From: Streptoalloteichus tenebrarius
GTDB lineage: Bacteria; Actinomycetota; Actinomycetes; Mycobacteriales; Pseudonocardiaceae
Assembly: GCF_024171885.1 (NCBI RefSeq)
Contig: NZ_JAMTCP010000025.1
Location: forward strand, 1-64,000
DNA length: 64,000 nt
Direction: 5' to 3'
Part shown: piece after piece, positions 54,522 to 63,511 of the stretch
Layout: each line of letters starts with the position of its first letter
Position numbering within the stretch: position 1 is the stretch's first letter
The notes under the pieces: model-generated
What the model was told of the DNA's origin: nothing
The model's database searches: none
Seen by the model: the letters and a program-made list of their open reading frames with translations, nothing else
Position numbers and translations under genes: made by a program

Positions 54522-55081
54522 CCGGGCTGCCAGAGCACGTCGCCGTCGGGGTTGGCGGTCCTGGCCAGGATGAAGAGCAGGTCGGACAACCGGTTGAGGT
54601 ACTTCGCGGCGAGGACGTTCGTCCGCTCCTCGTCCGCCTCCAGCAGCGCCCACGTGTTGCGCTCCGCGCGCCGGGTCACGGTGCGCGCCTGGTGCAGCAG
54701 GGCCGCGCCGGGGGTGCCGCCGGGCAGGATGAACGAGTTCAGCTTGGTCAGGCGGGCGTTGTACTCGTCGCACCAGCCCTCCAGCCGGTCGACGTAGGCC
54801 TGCGTGACGCGCAGCGGCGGGTACTTCGGGTCCGGCGCGATCGGGGTGCACAGGTCCGCGCCCACGTCGAAGAGGTCGTTCTGCACGCGGCGGAGCACGG
54901 CGGCGACGTCGTCGGGCAGCGCGCCCAGCGCCACGGCGACGCCGATGGCCGAGTTCGCCTCGTCGACGTCGGCGTAGGCGACCAGCCGGGGATCGGTCTT
55001 GCGGACGCGGCTGCCGTCGCCCAGGGCGGTGGTGCCGTTGTCGCCGACGCGCGTGTAAATCTTGGTCAGATGCACGGCCAT
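54509..55081 (-). CDS. Cob(I)alamin adenosyltransferase (PduO type)
   Basis: A 190-residue ATP:corrinoid adenosyltransferase that makes coenzyme B12. The N-terminal KIYTRVGDNGTTALGDGSRVRK ATP-binding loop, YADVDEANSAIGVA, FDVGADLCTP and the RTVTRRAERNTWAL motif are the PduO-family signatures. The ATG at 55081 gives the usual start; a longer frame is non-family. The MeaA-type mutase encoded 1.9 kb away needs its product. Confidence 0.93.
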   Translation of the reverse strand: MAVHLTKIYTRVGDNGTTALGDGSRVRKTDPRLVAYADVDEANSAIGVAVALGALPDDVAAVLRRVQNDLFDVGADLCTPIAPDPKYPPLRVTQAYVDRLEGWCDEYNARLTKLNSFILPGGTPGAALLHQARTVTRRAERNTWALLEADEERTNVLAAKYLNRLSDLLFILARTANPDGDVLWQPGANG

Positions 55082-55164
55082 GGGCGCAGGGTAGTCCCGC
55101 GCGCTGTGACCGCGGTCGCCGCGCGCGGCGGGGCACTGGACTACCCGTGTCATGCTGGGGAGTG

Positions 55165-55371
55165 ATGAGCGAGCTTCCCGACAGCGGCGCCGCACGTCCG
55201 GCCCCGGTGCACAGCCTGGACACCGTCTGCCCCACCTGTCAGGGCAACCACGAGATCACCGTCGCGAAACTGTCCGTGACCGACGACGCGGGCGTGAGCC
55301 TGACCGGCTCGTTGGAGTGCCCGCAGTGCGGCGGGGACGGTCGGCTGACCGGTTTCGTGCCGCCGGTCTAG
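55165..55371 (+). CDS. Small zinc-ribbon protein
   Basis: A 68-residue protein with two Cys-x2-Cys knuckles, [10 protein letters not shown] and [10 protein letters not shown], forming a probable zinc ribbon, preceded by a short Pro/Ala-rich start. No function known. The ATG follows GGGGAG closely, and CATGCT eight bases upstream could also make it leaderless. Divergent from the adenosyltransferase gene and 43 bases before murA. Confidence 0.75.
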   Translation: MSELPDSGAARPAPVHSLDTVCPTCQGNHEITVAKLSVTDDAGVSLTGSLECPQCGGDGRLTGFVPPV

Positions 55372-55414
55372 CCGGTGCGGAACCGATTCCGCCCCGCGCA
55401 TACGATGGCTCGTC

Positions 55415-56755
55415 GTGAGCGAGCACTTCCGGGTACAGGGCGGCGCGCGCCTCGTCGGTGAGGTCGAGGTCGTCGGCGCCAAGAACAGTGTGCTGAAACT
55501 GATGGCCGCGGCGTTGCTGGCCGAGGGCACGACCACACTCACCAACTGCCCGGAGATCCTGGACGTCCCGCTGATGGCCGACGTCCTGCGCGGCCTGGGC
55601 TGCGCGGTGACGGTCGAGCACGACGTGGTCTCCATCACGACGCCGGCCGAGCTGAGCCACCGCGCGGACTTCGCGTCGATGAGCAAGCTGCGGGCCTCGG
55701 TGTGCGTGCTGGGCCCGCTGGTGGGACGCCTGCGGCGCGCGGTGGTCGCGCTGCCGGGCGGCGACGCCATCGGCTCCCGCCCGCTGGACATGCACCAGAA
55801 CGGCCTGCGGCAGCTCGGGGCGCGCAGCGAGATCGAGCACGGCTGCGTGGTGGCCGAGGCCGAGGGGCTGCACGGCGCGCAGATCTGGCTGGACTTCCCG
55901 AGCGTGGGGGCCACCGAGAACATCCTGATGGCCGCGGTGCTGGCCGACGGGACGACGGTGATCGACAACGCGGCGCGCGAGCCGGAGATCGTCGACCTGT
56001 GCACGATGCTCCAGCAGATGGGCGCGAAGATCGAGGGCGCTGGCACGTCGACGCTCACGGTGCACGGCGTCACCTCGTTGCGGCCCACCCGGCACCGGGT
56101 GATCGGCGACCGGATCGTCGGGGCGACCTGGGCGATGGCCGCCGCCATGACCAGGGGCGACATCACGGTGCGCGGCGTCGACCCGCACCACCTGGACCTC
56201 GTGCTGGAGAAGCTGCGGCTGGCCGGCGCCGACGTCAGCCTGCTCGACGCGCCGTCGCCCGCCGACGCCGTCCCGTCGGCGCCCCCCGGGACCTCGCCGC
56301 TGTTCTCCGCGACGTCGGGGCAGGGCTTCCGGGTGCAGATGAACGGCCGGCCGAGGTCGGTCGACTTCGTGACGCTGCCCTACCCGGGCTTCGCCACCGA
56401 CCTCCAGCCGTTCGCCGTGGCGCTGGCCGCGGTCTCCGACGGCGTCTCGATGATCACCGAGAACGTGTTCGAGGCGCGGTTCCGGTTCATCGAGGAGATG
56501 GTCCGGCTGGGCGCGGACGCCCGCACCGACGGACACCACGCGGTGATCAGGGGCGTCGAGCGCCTGTCCAGCGCGCCGGTGTGGGCCTCGGACATCCGCG
56601 CGGGCGCCGGCCTGGTGCTGGCCGGCCTGTGCGCCGAGGGCGTGACCGAGGTCTGGGACGTCTTCCACATCGACCGCGGCTACCCGTGCTTCGTGGAGAA
56701 CCTGCGCCGGTTGGGCGCGGACGTCGAGCGGGTGGCGGAGGCGCCGAGCAGGTGA
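55415..56755 (+). CDS. murA: UDP-N-acetylglucosamine 1-carboxyvinyltransferase with Asp117
   Basis: A 446-residue EPT-fold enzyme for the first committed step of peptidoglycan synthesis, adding enolpyruvate from PEP to UDP-GlcNAc. [17 protein letters not shown] and the [16 protein letters not shown] stretch are typical. The catalytic-loop residue normally Cys is Asp117 in [15 protein letters not shown], the change that makes mycobacterial and chlamydial MurA insensitive to fosfomycin. The GTG lies eight bases after TACGAT, suggesting a leaderless mRNA. Confidence 0.95.
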   Translation: MSEHFRVQGGARLVGEVEVVGAKNSVLKLMAAALLAEGTTTLTNCPEILDVPLMADVLRGLGCAVTVEHDVVSITTPAELSHRADFASMSKLRASVCVLGPLVGRLRRAVVALPGGDAIGSRPLDMHQNGLRQLGARSEIEHGCVVAEAEGLHGAQIWLDFPSVGATENILMAAVLADGTTVIDNAAREPEIVDLCTMLQQMGAKIEGAGTSTLTVHGVTSLRPTRHRVIGDRIVGATWAMAAAMTRGDITVRGVDPHHLDLVLEKLRLAGADVSLLDAPSPADAVPSAPPGTSPLFSATSGQGFRVQMNGRPRSVDFVTLPYPGFATDLQPFAVALAAVSDGVSMITENVFEARFRFIEEMVRLGADARTDGHHAVIRGVERLSSAPVWASDIRAGAGLVLAGLCAEGVTEVWDVFHIDRGYPCFVENLRRLGADVERVAEAPSR

Positions 56756-56915
56756 GCCCGCTCCGCCGGTCGCAGTGCCGGTGACCTGGGAGGACGCTGT
56801 CCGGAACGAGAAGGACGAGCAGCCGGTCCGCCGCCGTCGGTGGGCCGGCTGACCGCTGTTCACACCCCTGGCCGGCAGCCCGTCGAGTGTGAGCAACGAC
56901 ATCCGCCGCCCAGGT

Positions 56916-56927
56916 TACTGGTCAGTA
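56916..56927. promoter_or_regulatory. TACTG-GT-CAGTA palindrome upstream of the mutase gene
   Basis: A perfect 12-base palindrome 41 bases before the mutase ATG, overlapping a possible -10 (TACGCT at 56926-56931). Candidate operator; no regulator identified. Confidence 0.4.
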
Positions 56928-56967
56928 CGCTGGCCGCACACATCCGGAGTGTGAGCGGGAGGTTGCC

Positions 56968-58989
56968 ATGCCGTACCCGACCGACCGCGAGCGCGATCGC
57001 CCGTGGGTGATGCGGACCTACGCCGGCCACTCCTCGGCGGCCGCGTCCAACGCGTTGTACCGCCGGAACCTGGCGAAGGGGCAGACCGGCCTCTCCGTGG
57101 CCTTCGACCTGCCCACCCAGACCGGCTACGACTCCGACCACGAGCTGGCTCGCGGCGAGGTGGGCAAGGTCGGGGTGCCCGTCGGCCACCTCGGCGACAT
57201 GCGCCAGCTCTTCGAGGGCATTCCGCTGCACGAGGCCAACACCTCGATGACGATCAACGCCACGGCCATGTGGCTGCTGGCGCTCTACGTGACCGTTGCC
57301 GAGGAGCAGGCCGCCGAGCGCGGGGCGGACCGGAACGAGGTCCTCGCCGGCCTGGCCGGCACCACCCAGAACGACATCATCAAGGAGTACCTGTCCCGGG
57401 GGACCTACGTGTTCCCGCCGGGGCCGAGCCTGCGGCTGATCACCGACATGGTGGCGTGGACGGTGCGGCACGCCCCGAGGTGGAACCCGATCAACATCTG
57501 CTCCTACCACCTCCAGGAGGCCGGGGCGACCCCGACGCAGGAGGTCGCCTACGCCCTGTGCACCGCGATCGCCGTGCTCGACGCGGTGTTCGGCTCCGGC
57601 CAGGTGCCCGAGGAGCGCCGGGGCGAGGTGGTCGCCCGCATCTCCTTCTTCGTCAACGCCGGCGTGCGGTTCGTCGAGGAGATGTGCAAGATGCGGGCCT
57701 TCGCCGCCCTCTGGGACGAGATCACCCGGGAGCGGTACGGCATCGAGAACCCGAAGCACCGGCGGTTCCGGTACGGGGTGCAGGTCAACTCGCTGGGCCT
57801 GACCGAGGCGCAGCCGGAGAACAACGTCCAGCGCATCGTGCTGGAGATGCTCGCGGTGACGCTGTCCCGCGGCGCCAGGGCGCGGGCCATCCAGCTCCCC
57901 GCGTGGAACGAGGCGCTGGGCCTGCCCCGCCCGTGGGACCAGCAGTGGGCGCTGCGGATGCAGCAGGTGCTGGCCTACGAGACGGACCTGCTGGAGTACG
58001 AGGACCTCTTCGACGGCTCGCCCGTGGTCCAGGCGAAGGTGGACGAGATCCTCGCCGGGGCCAGGGCCGAGATCGACCGGGTGCAGGCGATGGGCGGCGC
58101 GGTCGCCGCCGTGGAGAGCGGCTACATGAAGTCGCGGCTGGTCGCGTCGCTGGCGGAGAAGCGCCGGCGGATCGAGGCGGGCGAGGACGTCATCGTCGGG
58201 GTGAACAGGTTCACCAGCACCGAGCCGAGCCCGCTCCAGGCCGAGGGGGCCAACGCGATCGAGACCGTGGACCCCGCCGTGGAGGCGCGGGCCGTGGAGG
58301 CGATCCGGGAGTGGCGGGAGCGGCGGGACGGCGCGGCCGTGGACGCGGCGCTGCGCGACCTGCGGGACGCGGCCAAGACCGACGCCAACCTGATGGAGGC
58401 GACGCTGGCCTGCGCCAGGGCCGGGGTGACCACCGGCGAGTGGGCGGGGGCGCTGCGCGAGGTGTTCGGCGAGTACCGGGCGCCCACCGGGGTGTCGGCG
58501 GCGGCCGCCGCCGGCGAGGCCGGCGCGGAGCTGGGCCGGGTGCGGGAGAAGGTGCGCGCGACAGGGGAGGAGCTGGGCGAGCGGCTGCGGATGCTGGTCG
58601 GCAAGCCCGGCCTCGACGGCCACTCCAACGGCGCCGAGCAGGTGGCGGTGCGGGCGCGCGACGTCGGTTTCGAGGTGGTGTACCAGGGGATCCGGCTGAC
58701 CCCGGCGCAGATCGTGGCCGCCGCCGTGCAGGAGGGCGTGCACGTGGTCGGGCTGTCGGTGCTGTCCGGCTCGCACCTGGAGGTGGTGCCGGCGGTGGTC
58801 GACGGGCTGCGCGCGGCGGGCGCCGGCGACGTGCCGGTGATCGTCGGCGGGATCATCCCGCCCGAGGACGCGGCGCGGCTGCGCGAGCGCGGGGTGGCCC
58901 GCGTCTTCACGCCCAAGGACTACGCGTTGACCGACATCATGTCCGAGATCGTCGACGTGATCCGCGAGGCCAACGGCCTGGGCCGGTGA
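56968..58989 (+). CDS. Coenzyme B12-dependent acyl-CoA mutase, MeaA type
   Basis: A 673-residue fusion of the TIM-barrel substrate domain (about 1-500) and the cobalamin domain (about 540-673). The cobalamin motif is present, with Asp550 and His552 in LDGHSNG, plus GLSVLSGSHL and VGGIIP. The barrel starts TYAGHSSAAASNALYRRNLAKGQTGLSVAFDLPTQ.GYDSD as in MeaA/ethylmalonyl-CoA mutase and not the longer MutB. Substrate is uncertain: ethylmalonyl-CoA or another branched acyl-CoA. It starts with ATG behind GGGAGG. Needs the nearby adenosyltransferase. Confidence 0.9.
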   Translation: MPYPTDRERDRPWVMRTYAGHSSAAASNALYRRNLAKGQTGLSVAFDLPTQTGYDSDHELARGEVGKVGVPVGHLGDMRQLFEGIPLHEANTSMTINATAMWLLALYVTVAEEQAAERGADRNEVLAGLAGTTQNDIIKEYLSRGTYVFPPGPSLRLITDMVAWTVRHAPRWNPINICSYHLQEAGATPTQEVAYALCTAIAVLDAVFGSGQVPEERRGEVVARISFFVNAGVRFVEEMCKMRAFAALWDEITRERYGIENPKHRRFRYGVQVNSLGLTEAQPENNVQRIVLEMLAVTLSRGARARAIQLPAWNEALGLPRPWDQQWALRMQQVLAYETDLLEYEDLFDGSPVVQAKVDEILAGARAEIDRVQAMGGAVAAVESGYMKSRLVASLAEKRRRIEAGEDVIVGVNRFTSTEPSPLQAEGANAIETVDPAVEARAVEAIREWRERRDGAAVDAALRDLRDAAKTDANLMEATLACARAGVTTGEWAGALREVFGEYRAPTGVSAAAAAGEAGAELGRVREKVRATGEELGERLRMLVGKPGLDGHSNGAEQVAVRARDVGFEVVYQGIRLTPAQIVAAAVQEGVHVVGLSVLSGSHLEVVPAVVDGLRAAGAGDVPVIVGGIIPPEDAARLRERGVARVFTPKDYALTDIMSEIVDVIREANGLGR

Positions 58990-58995
58990 CCTGGG

Positions 58996-59030
58996 GCGGG
59001 TCCCCCGCGCGGACGAGGCGGGGGACCCGC
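58996..59030. terminator. Bidirectional terminator between the mutase and DinB-like genes
   Basis: Thirteen-base perfect arms with a nine-base loop, seven bases after the mutase stop and 12 bases from the convergent gene's stop. Confidence 0.88.
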
Positions 59031-59041
59031 GCCGACCGGTG

Positions 59042-59560
59042 TCAGACGCCGGTGCGGCCGTCGATCCGTTCCCGGACGAGGTCGGCGTGGCCGTTGTGCC
59101 GCGCGTACTCCTCGATCATGTGGACGTAGATCCACCGCAGGCTGACCTCGCCGTACTCGAACCGGCCGGTGTCGTCCAGCGCGCGGGCGGCGGCGTTGGC
59201 CCTGGCGCGGGCGACCTCCGCCTCCCAGGTGGCGAACACCTCGGCCACCGGGACCTCCTCGCCGGTGGTGAACCCGCCGCTGTCGGCGCCCTCGCCGCCG
59301 TCCTCCCCGTCGCCGTAGATCACGCCGACCTCCTCGCCGGCCAGGATCCGGCGGAACCAGTTCCGCTCGACCTCGGCCATGTGCCGCACCAGGCCGAGCA
59401 GGGAGATCGGGGAAGGCGGGGTGGACGCGGCCCTGAGCTGCTCCTCGTCCAGCCCGGCGCACTTGGCGGCGAGCGTGGCGCGGTGGAAGTCCAGCCAGCC
59501 CTCCAGTGTGGAGCGCTCGTCGGCGGCGAAGGGAGGGATCGGGCGGTCGGGAGAGGACAT
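59042..59560 (-). CDS. DinB-like (DUF664) family protein
   Basis: A 172-residue four-helix-bundle protein. Putative metal ligands lie in [15 protein letters not shown] and [22 protein letters not shown], the standard DUF664 positions. The family includes mycothiol- or bacillithiol-dependent enzymes, a possible role in an actinomycete. The ATG at 59560 lies seven bases after AATACT, a leaderless arrangement; a seven-codon longer frame is less likely. Confidence 0.82.
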   Translation of the reverse strand: MSSPDRPIPPFAADERSTLEGWLDFHRATLAAKCAGLDEEQLRAASTPPSPISLLGLVRHMAEVERNWFRRILAGEEVGVIYGDGEDGGEGADSGGFTTGEEVPVAEVFATWEAEVARARANAAARALDDTGRFEYGEVSLRWIYVHMIEEYARHNGHADLVRERIDGRTGV

Positions 59561-59670
59561 GGCCACGAGTATTCGCCACACCCCTGACAGGAACAGGAAC
59601 AGGAGCGGGAGCGCGGCGCGCCGGGGTCGGGCCGTGTCAGGAAGGGTGCGGTGTCAGCGTCGGACCCCCG

Positions 59671-60237
59671 TCAGGAACCGTCCGGCGCCAGGGCGGCCAG
59701 GACGGCGGCGGTCGTGGTGACCTCGGCGAAGTGGCCGTGCAGGTTGGCGGCGGTCGCCCTGGCGAACTCCTCGGCGGTGACCAGCGCGCCGTCCGGCCCC
59801 CGCTCGTCGAAGGTGTGCGTCGCGTCCAGCGCGACCCGCACGCGGTAGCCGAGGTCCCCGCCGACCCTGCTGGTCGTCTCCACGCAGCGGTTGGTCTGGA
59901 TGCCGCACACCACGATGTCGCGGATGCCGTTGTCGGTCAGCCACGCGTGCAGGTCGACGTGTCCGTGGAAGGCGGAGTGCGCGCTCTTGGGCACCAGCAG
60001 GTCCGGGCGCACGCCGTCGAGTTCCGGCTTGAACGCGTTGCCCGGCTGGCCGGGCGCGAGCGGCGAACCGGGGGTGGTCGAGTCGTGGCGCACGAGCACG
60101 ACCGGCTGGCCGGCGTCCCGCCAGCCGTCGAGCAGGGCGCGCACGTTGGCCTCGCAGGCCGGGTTGTCGCGCCTGCCCCAGGCGGGGGAGTCGAAACCGC
60201 GCTGGACGTCGATCACGATCAGGGCCGTCTTGGTCAT
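59671..60237 (-). CDS. Isochorismatase-like cysteine hydrolase
   Basis: A 188-residue hydrolase with the catalytic triad positions Asp in LIVIDVQRGF, Lys in LVPKSAHSAF and Cys in GIQTNRCVETT. The family includes nicotinamidases, isochorismatases and other amide hydrolases; the substrate is not readable. ATG start. Divergent from a GlxA-type regulator, which may control it. Confidence 0.87.
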   Translation of the reverse strand: MTKTALIVIDVQRGFDSPAWGRRDNPACEANVRALLDGWRDAGQPVVLVRHDSTTPGSPLAPGQPGNAFKPELDGVRPDLLVPKSAHSAFHGHVDLHAWLTDNGIRDIVVCGIQTNRCVETTSRVGGDLGYRVRVALDATHTFDERGPDGALVTAEEFARATAANLHGHFAEVTTTAAVLAALAPDGS

Positions 60238-60309
60238 GGCCACGAGCCTGCCGGGGCGGGCGGGTCCGCCGACAGTGGCGGGAACCGCCTGCTGCGGTAC
60301 TTTCCCGCC

Positions 60310-61260
60310 ATGCGGGTCGTGGGGCTGGTGGCGCTGCCGGGCAGCCGGACGTTCGACGTGGCCGTGGCCAGCGAGGTGTGGGGCGTGGACCGGACGTCCT
60401 CCGGGATCGGGCCGTTCGAGCTGCGGATCTGCGCTCCGGGGCGGCGCGCGGTCGACCTGCGCCCCGCCGGCGCGCTGCGCGCCACGCACGGCGTCGGCGG
60501 GCTGGACGACTGCGACCTGGTCGTGGTGCCGGGGCGGCACGACCCGTTCGCCGCGACGCCCCGGTCGGTCGTGGCGGCGCTGCGCGCGGCGCACGCGCGG
60601 GGCGCGGTCGTGGCCTCCCTGTGCTCCGGTGCGTTCACGCTGGCCGCCGCCGGCCTGGTCGACGGCCGGCCGGCGACCACGCACTGGCTGCTGCTGGACG
60701 AGCTGGAGCGCGCGGCTCCCCGCGCGGACGTGCGCAGGGACGTGTTGTTCACCGAGGCGGACGGGGTGTTCACGTCGGCGGGGGTGGCCGGCGGCGTGGA
60801 CCTGTGTCTGCACCTCGTCCGCCTGGCGCACGGCGCGGAGGTGGCGGCGGCGCTGGCCCGGCGGATGGTCACGCCGCCGGCGCGGGAGGGCGGCCAGCAC
60901 CAGTACGTCGAGGCCCCGGTGCCCAGCCGGCCCGGCCGCGCCGACATGGCGTCCATTGTGGACTGGGCAGCGGGGCGGATCGGGGAGCCGATCGGCGTCG
61001 CCGACCTGGCCGCGCGCAGCGGGATGAGCGAGCGCACCTTCCTCCGCGCGTTCCGCGCGGCGACCGGCAGCACGCCGGGTCGATGGCTCCTGCTGCAACG
61101 GGTTCGTCACGCCCAGCGGTTGCTGGAGAGCACCGACCTGCCGGTCGAGCGCGTCGCGGAACGGGCCGGTTTGGGCACCGCGGCCAACCTCCGCCGCCGG
61201 ATGCGGGCGGAACTCGGCGTCGGTCCCTCGGCCTACCGCCGCACCTTTCGCGCGGCCTGA
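60310..61260 (+). CDS. GlxA-type AraC-family transcriptional regulator
   Basis: A 316-residue regulator: a DJ-1/PfpI-like N-terminal domain (about 1-185; CSGAFTLAAAGLVDGRPATTHW retains the nucleophile-elbow Cys in LCSGAF) and a C-terminal AraC DNA-binding domain (about 215-312; IGVADLAARSGMSERTFLRAFRAATGSTPGRWLLLQRV). The ATG is six bases after TACTTT, so it is probably leaderless. Likely controls the divergent isochorismatase-like gene, 72 bases away. Confidence 0.92.
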   Translation: MRVVGLVALPGSRTFDVAVASEVWGVDRTSSGIGPFELRICAPGRRAVDLRPAGALRATHGVGGLDDCDLVVVPGRHDPFAATPRSVVAALRAAHARGAVVASLCSGAFTLAAAGLVDGRPATTHWLLLDELERAAPRADVRRDVLFTEADGVFTSAGVAGGVDLCLHLVRLAHGAEVAAALARRMVTPPAREGGQHQYVEAPVPSRPGRADMASIVDWAAGRIGEPIGVADLAARSGMSERTFLRAFRAATGSTPGRWLLLQRVRHAQRLLESTDLPVERVAERAGLGTAANLRRRMRAELGVGPSAYRRTFRAA

Positions 61261-61468
61261 GCGCGCGCCCCGCGGAGTGGGGGTCAGATGCCGCTCACGC
61301 CGAGGAGATCGGCCATCTCGTTGGCGAAACACCGGGGACCCTGGCGGACCCGGCGGCTCGTGCGGTAAGTCGGGGCACGTGGAGGCGAGTGCTTCGTCGC
61401 CCTGCCGTTGAGGTGAGGGCGCGGGCATTCGCCGATGGCGTGGCATCGGCTGAGCGGACGGTGGGGGC

Positions 61469-62302
61469 ATGACGGGCATGAGCGGGAACGGCGCGGGCGT
61501 GAACGGCTGGGACGCGCGGGAGGCGCGCGACGTGGCCGTGTCCAGCGGCGCGCGGGTGCGGGGTCTGGAGGGCATCGACCTGTTCGACGTCGACGTGCTG
61601 GTGGGCCGGCACCCGGACCGCCCTGGGCAGGACGGCGATCCCGCCGCCGTGTGGTCGATGTTGAACGGCAACGGGATCCACGCGGGCGCGGTCTGCTCGG
61701 TGCGGGGCGCGGTCTTCGACCTCACGACGGGCAACACGGAGACGCACGCGGTCGCCATGGCCTATCCGCGACTGGTTCCTGTGTCCACTGTGGACTTAAG
61801 GGACGCGCTCCGCGCCGAGCGGGAGATCGAGCGCATGGCGGAGGACGGCGCGCGGGTGCTGCGCCTGTTCCCCGACGAGCAGCGGGTGGAGGCGGACTTC
61901 CCCGGGTTCCGGCACGTCGCGCGCCGCGCCGCCGAGCGGGGTCTGGTGGTCCTGACCGGCGGGGACGTGCGCCGGGTGTGGCGGCCGTTCGCCGACCTCG
62001 GCGCCACCGTGGTCTTCCTCGACACGCACTGCTACCACCTCGCCGACTTCCTGCTGCTCGCCAGGGACGAGCCGGGTTTCCACACCTCGACGCGCCTGCT
62101 GAACTCGGTCGACAGCCTGGAGCTGGTGGCGGCCGAGGTGGGGGCGCGTCGGTTGCTGTTCGGGTCGCGGGCTCCGTTGTCGGAGCCGACGGTGCCGCTG
62201 TTGCGCCTGAGCAGGTCGGGGCTGGAGCCGGAGCAACGCGCCCTGGTCGGCGGGGGCAACGCGCGGCGGCTGCTCGGGCTCGACGGGCCTGACCCGCGGT
62301 GA
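61469..62302 (+). CDS. Amidohydrolase-2-like protein lacking the usual N-terminal metal motif
   Basis: A 277-residue protein with TIM-barrel character. ARVLRLFPDEQ..EADFPGFRHVARRAAERGLVVL, VVFLDTHCYHLADFLLLAR and the ending RLLFGSRAPLSEPTVPLLRL....E.RALVGGGNARRLLGL match the layout of amidohydrolase-2 family members (FGSDxP...NArRLL). The N-terminal His-x-His pair is missing (FDVDVLVGRHP instead), so metal-dependent hydrolysis is doubtful. Related DNA-free regions give no clue to its substrate. Confidence 0.65.
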   Translation: MTGMSGNGAGVNGWDAREARDVAVSSGARVRGLEGIDLFDVDVLVGRHPDRPGQDGDPAAVWSMLNGNGIHAGAVCSVRGAVFDLTTGNTETHAVAMAYPRLVPVSTVDLRDALRAEREIERMAEDGARVLRLFPDEQRVEADFPGFRHVARRAAERGLVVLTGGDVRRVWRPFADLGATVVFLDTHCYHLADFLLLARDEPGFHTSTRLLNSVDSLELVAAEVGARRLLFGSRAPLSEPTVPLLRLSRSGLEPEQRALVGGGNARRLLGLDGPDPR

Positions 62303-62447
62303 GGGGCGGCGGGCGCGGCCCGAACCCGGTCTCACCGGGGTGCCCTCCCGCGCGGTTCAGATCGCGAGTTCCACAGTGGACGGATGTTGCGAGATTTTCT
62401 CGGCCCCGCATGCAAATGCGCATCCTGTGAAAGTTTCAGGGGTCAGC

Positions 62448-62465
62448 CGATCGTGGGAGCGATCG
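62448..62465. promoter_or_regulatory. CGATCG-N6-CGATCG inverted repeat
   Basis: Two CGATCG palindromes separated by six bases, 62 bases before the DUF5753 regulator start. A plausible autoregulatory operator. Confidence 0.4.
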
Positions 62466-62526
62466 ACTGGTCCGAAATCCGTAGGCTTCCGGCCACGATC
62501 CCTGTCGTTCGCGTCGAGGAGTTGCC

Positions 62527-63393
62527 GTGGCGGAGGCGTTCAAGCCCAGTGTTCGGTTGCGTCGGGTCGGTCGGGTCCTGCGTCAGTGGCGGGAGCGGGC
62601 CGGCATGAAGGGCAAGGGGCTGGAGGTGGCGCGCAGCCTCGGCTGGTCACAGGCCAAGCTGAGCCGGCTGGAGAACGCGACCCAGCCGATCAACCCGGTC
62701 GACGTGCTGGCCCTCGGCCTCGTCTACCAGATCCCCGAGGACGAGCGGGACGCCCTGTTCCTCACCACCCAGAACGCCCAGCAGCGCGGCTGGTGGGAGG
62801 AGTACGGCTGCAACGCGTTGTTCGACGCGGCGCAGGACTTCGTCGAGCTGGAGTCCGAGGCGTCCCTGCTCCGCTCGTACAAGGTCGACCTGGTCCCCGG
62901 ACTGCTCCAGACCGAGGAGTACGCGACCTCCCTCGCCAGGGCCGACGTCCCCGCCGTCTCCGAGGAGACGGCCCGGCAGCGGGCCGCCGTGCGCGTGACA
63001 CGCCAGAAACGCCTCTACGACGGCAAGCCCCTGCGGGTGGAGGCCGTCGTGAGCGAGTCCGCGCTGCGCCAGGTGGTCGGGGGACCGAGGGTGATGCGCG
63101 AGCAGCTCGAACGCCTCATCACGCTGGCGGAGCTGCCGCACGTCGTCATCCAGATCATGCCGTTCGACGTGGGCGCCTACCCGGCGATGGGGTCCACGTT
63201 CGACATGCTCTCCTTCGACCAGGACCACCACGACGACGTCGTGTACCTGGAGAGCCTGACCCAGGGGCAGTACGTGGAGGACCCGGAGGTCGTCTCGGTC
63301 TTCACCCTCAACTTCGAGAGCATGCGCGAGGTCGCGCTCGACGAGGACGCCTCGCGCAAGCTGATCGCCGACGTCGCGGAGAGCCTCGCCTGA
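62527..63393 (+). CDS. Helix-turn-helix regulator with DUF5753 domain
   Basis: A 288-residue Xre-type DNA-binding protein of the large actinomycete family often paired with DUF397 proteins (BldB-WhiJ-like systems). The N-terminal HTH is at about 13-70 (LRQWRERAGM..LEVARSLGWSQAKLSRLENA) and the DUF5753 domain covers about 100-280 (YKVDLVPGLLQTEEYATSLARA, PHVVIQIMPFDVGAYPAMGSTFDML). GTG behind GAGGAG. No convincing DUF397 gene follows. Confidence 0.9.
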   Translation: MAEAFKPSVRLRRVGRVLRQWRERAGMKGKGLEVARSLGWSQAKLSRLENATQPINPVDVLALGLVYQIPEDERDALFLTTQNAQQRGWWEEYGCNALFDAAQDFVELESEASLLRSYKVDLVPGLLQTEEYATSLARADVPAVSEETARQRAAVRVTRQKRLYDGKPLRVEAVVSESALRQVVGGPRVMREQLERLITLAELPHVVIQIMPFDVGAYPAMGSTFDMLSFDQDHHDDVVYLESLTQGQYVEDPEVVSVFTLNFESMREVALDEDASRKLIADVAESLA

Positions 63394-63428
63394 CGCCGGG
63401 GAGGGCCATGACCGTCACCGCCACGCGA

Positions 63429-63453
63429 CCCTGGCGGGCGGCGACCGCCAGGG
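63429..63453. terminator. Hairpin between convergent DUF5753 and LysE genes
   Basis: Nine-base perfect arms CCCTGGCGG/CCGCCAGGG with a seven-base loop. Confidence 0.75.
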
Positions 63454-63511
63454 CCGCGTCGCGGCGAGGCGGGAGCGGGCCGGCGCCGTGCGTCTTCGCG
63501 TCACGCCGTGG

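Noticed and set aside
61284-61380. Short minus-strand frame ending in ANEMADLLGVSGI
   Set aside because: Looks protein-like at its end but is only about 30 codons without a start or recognised family; too weak to call.
59671-61758. Very long minus-strand frame opposite the GlxA-type regulator
   Set aside because: Only its last 188 codons are a real gene; the rest is the Arg/Pro-rich shadow of the regulator gene.
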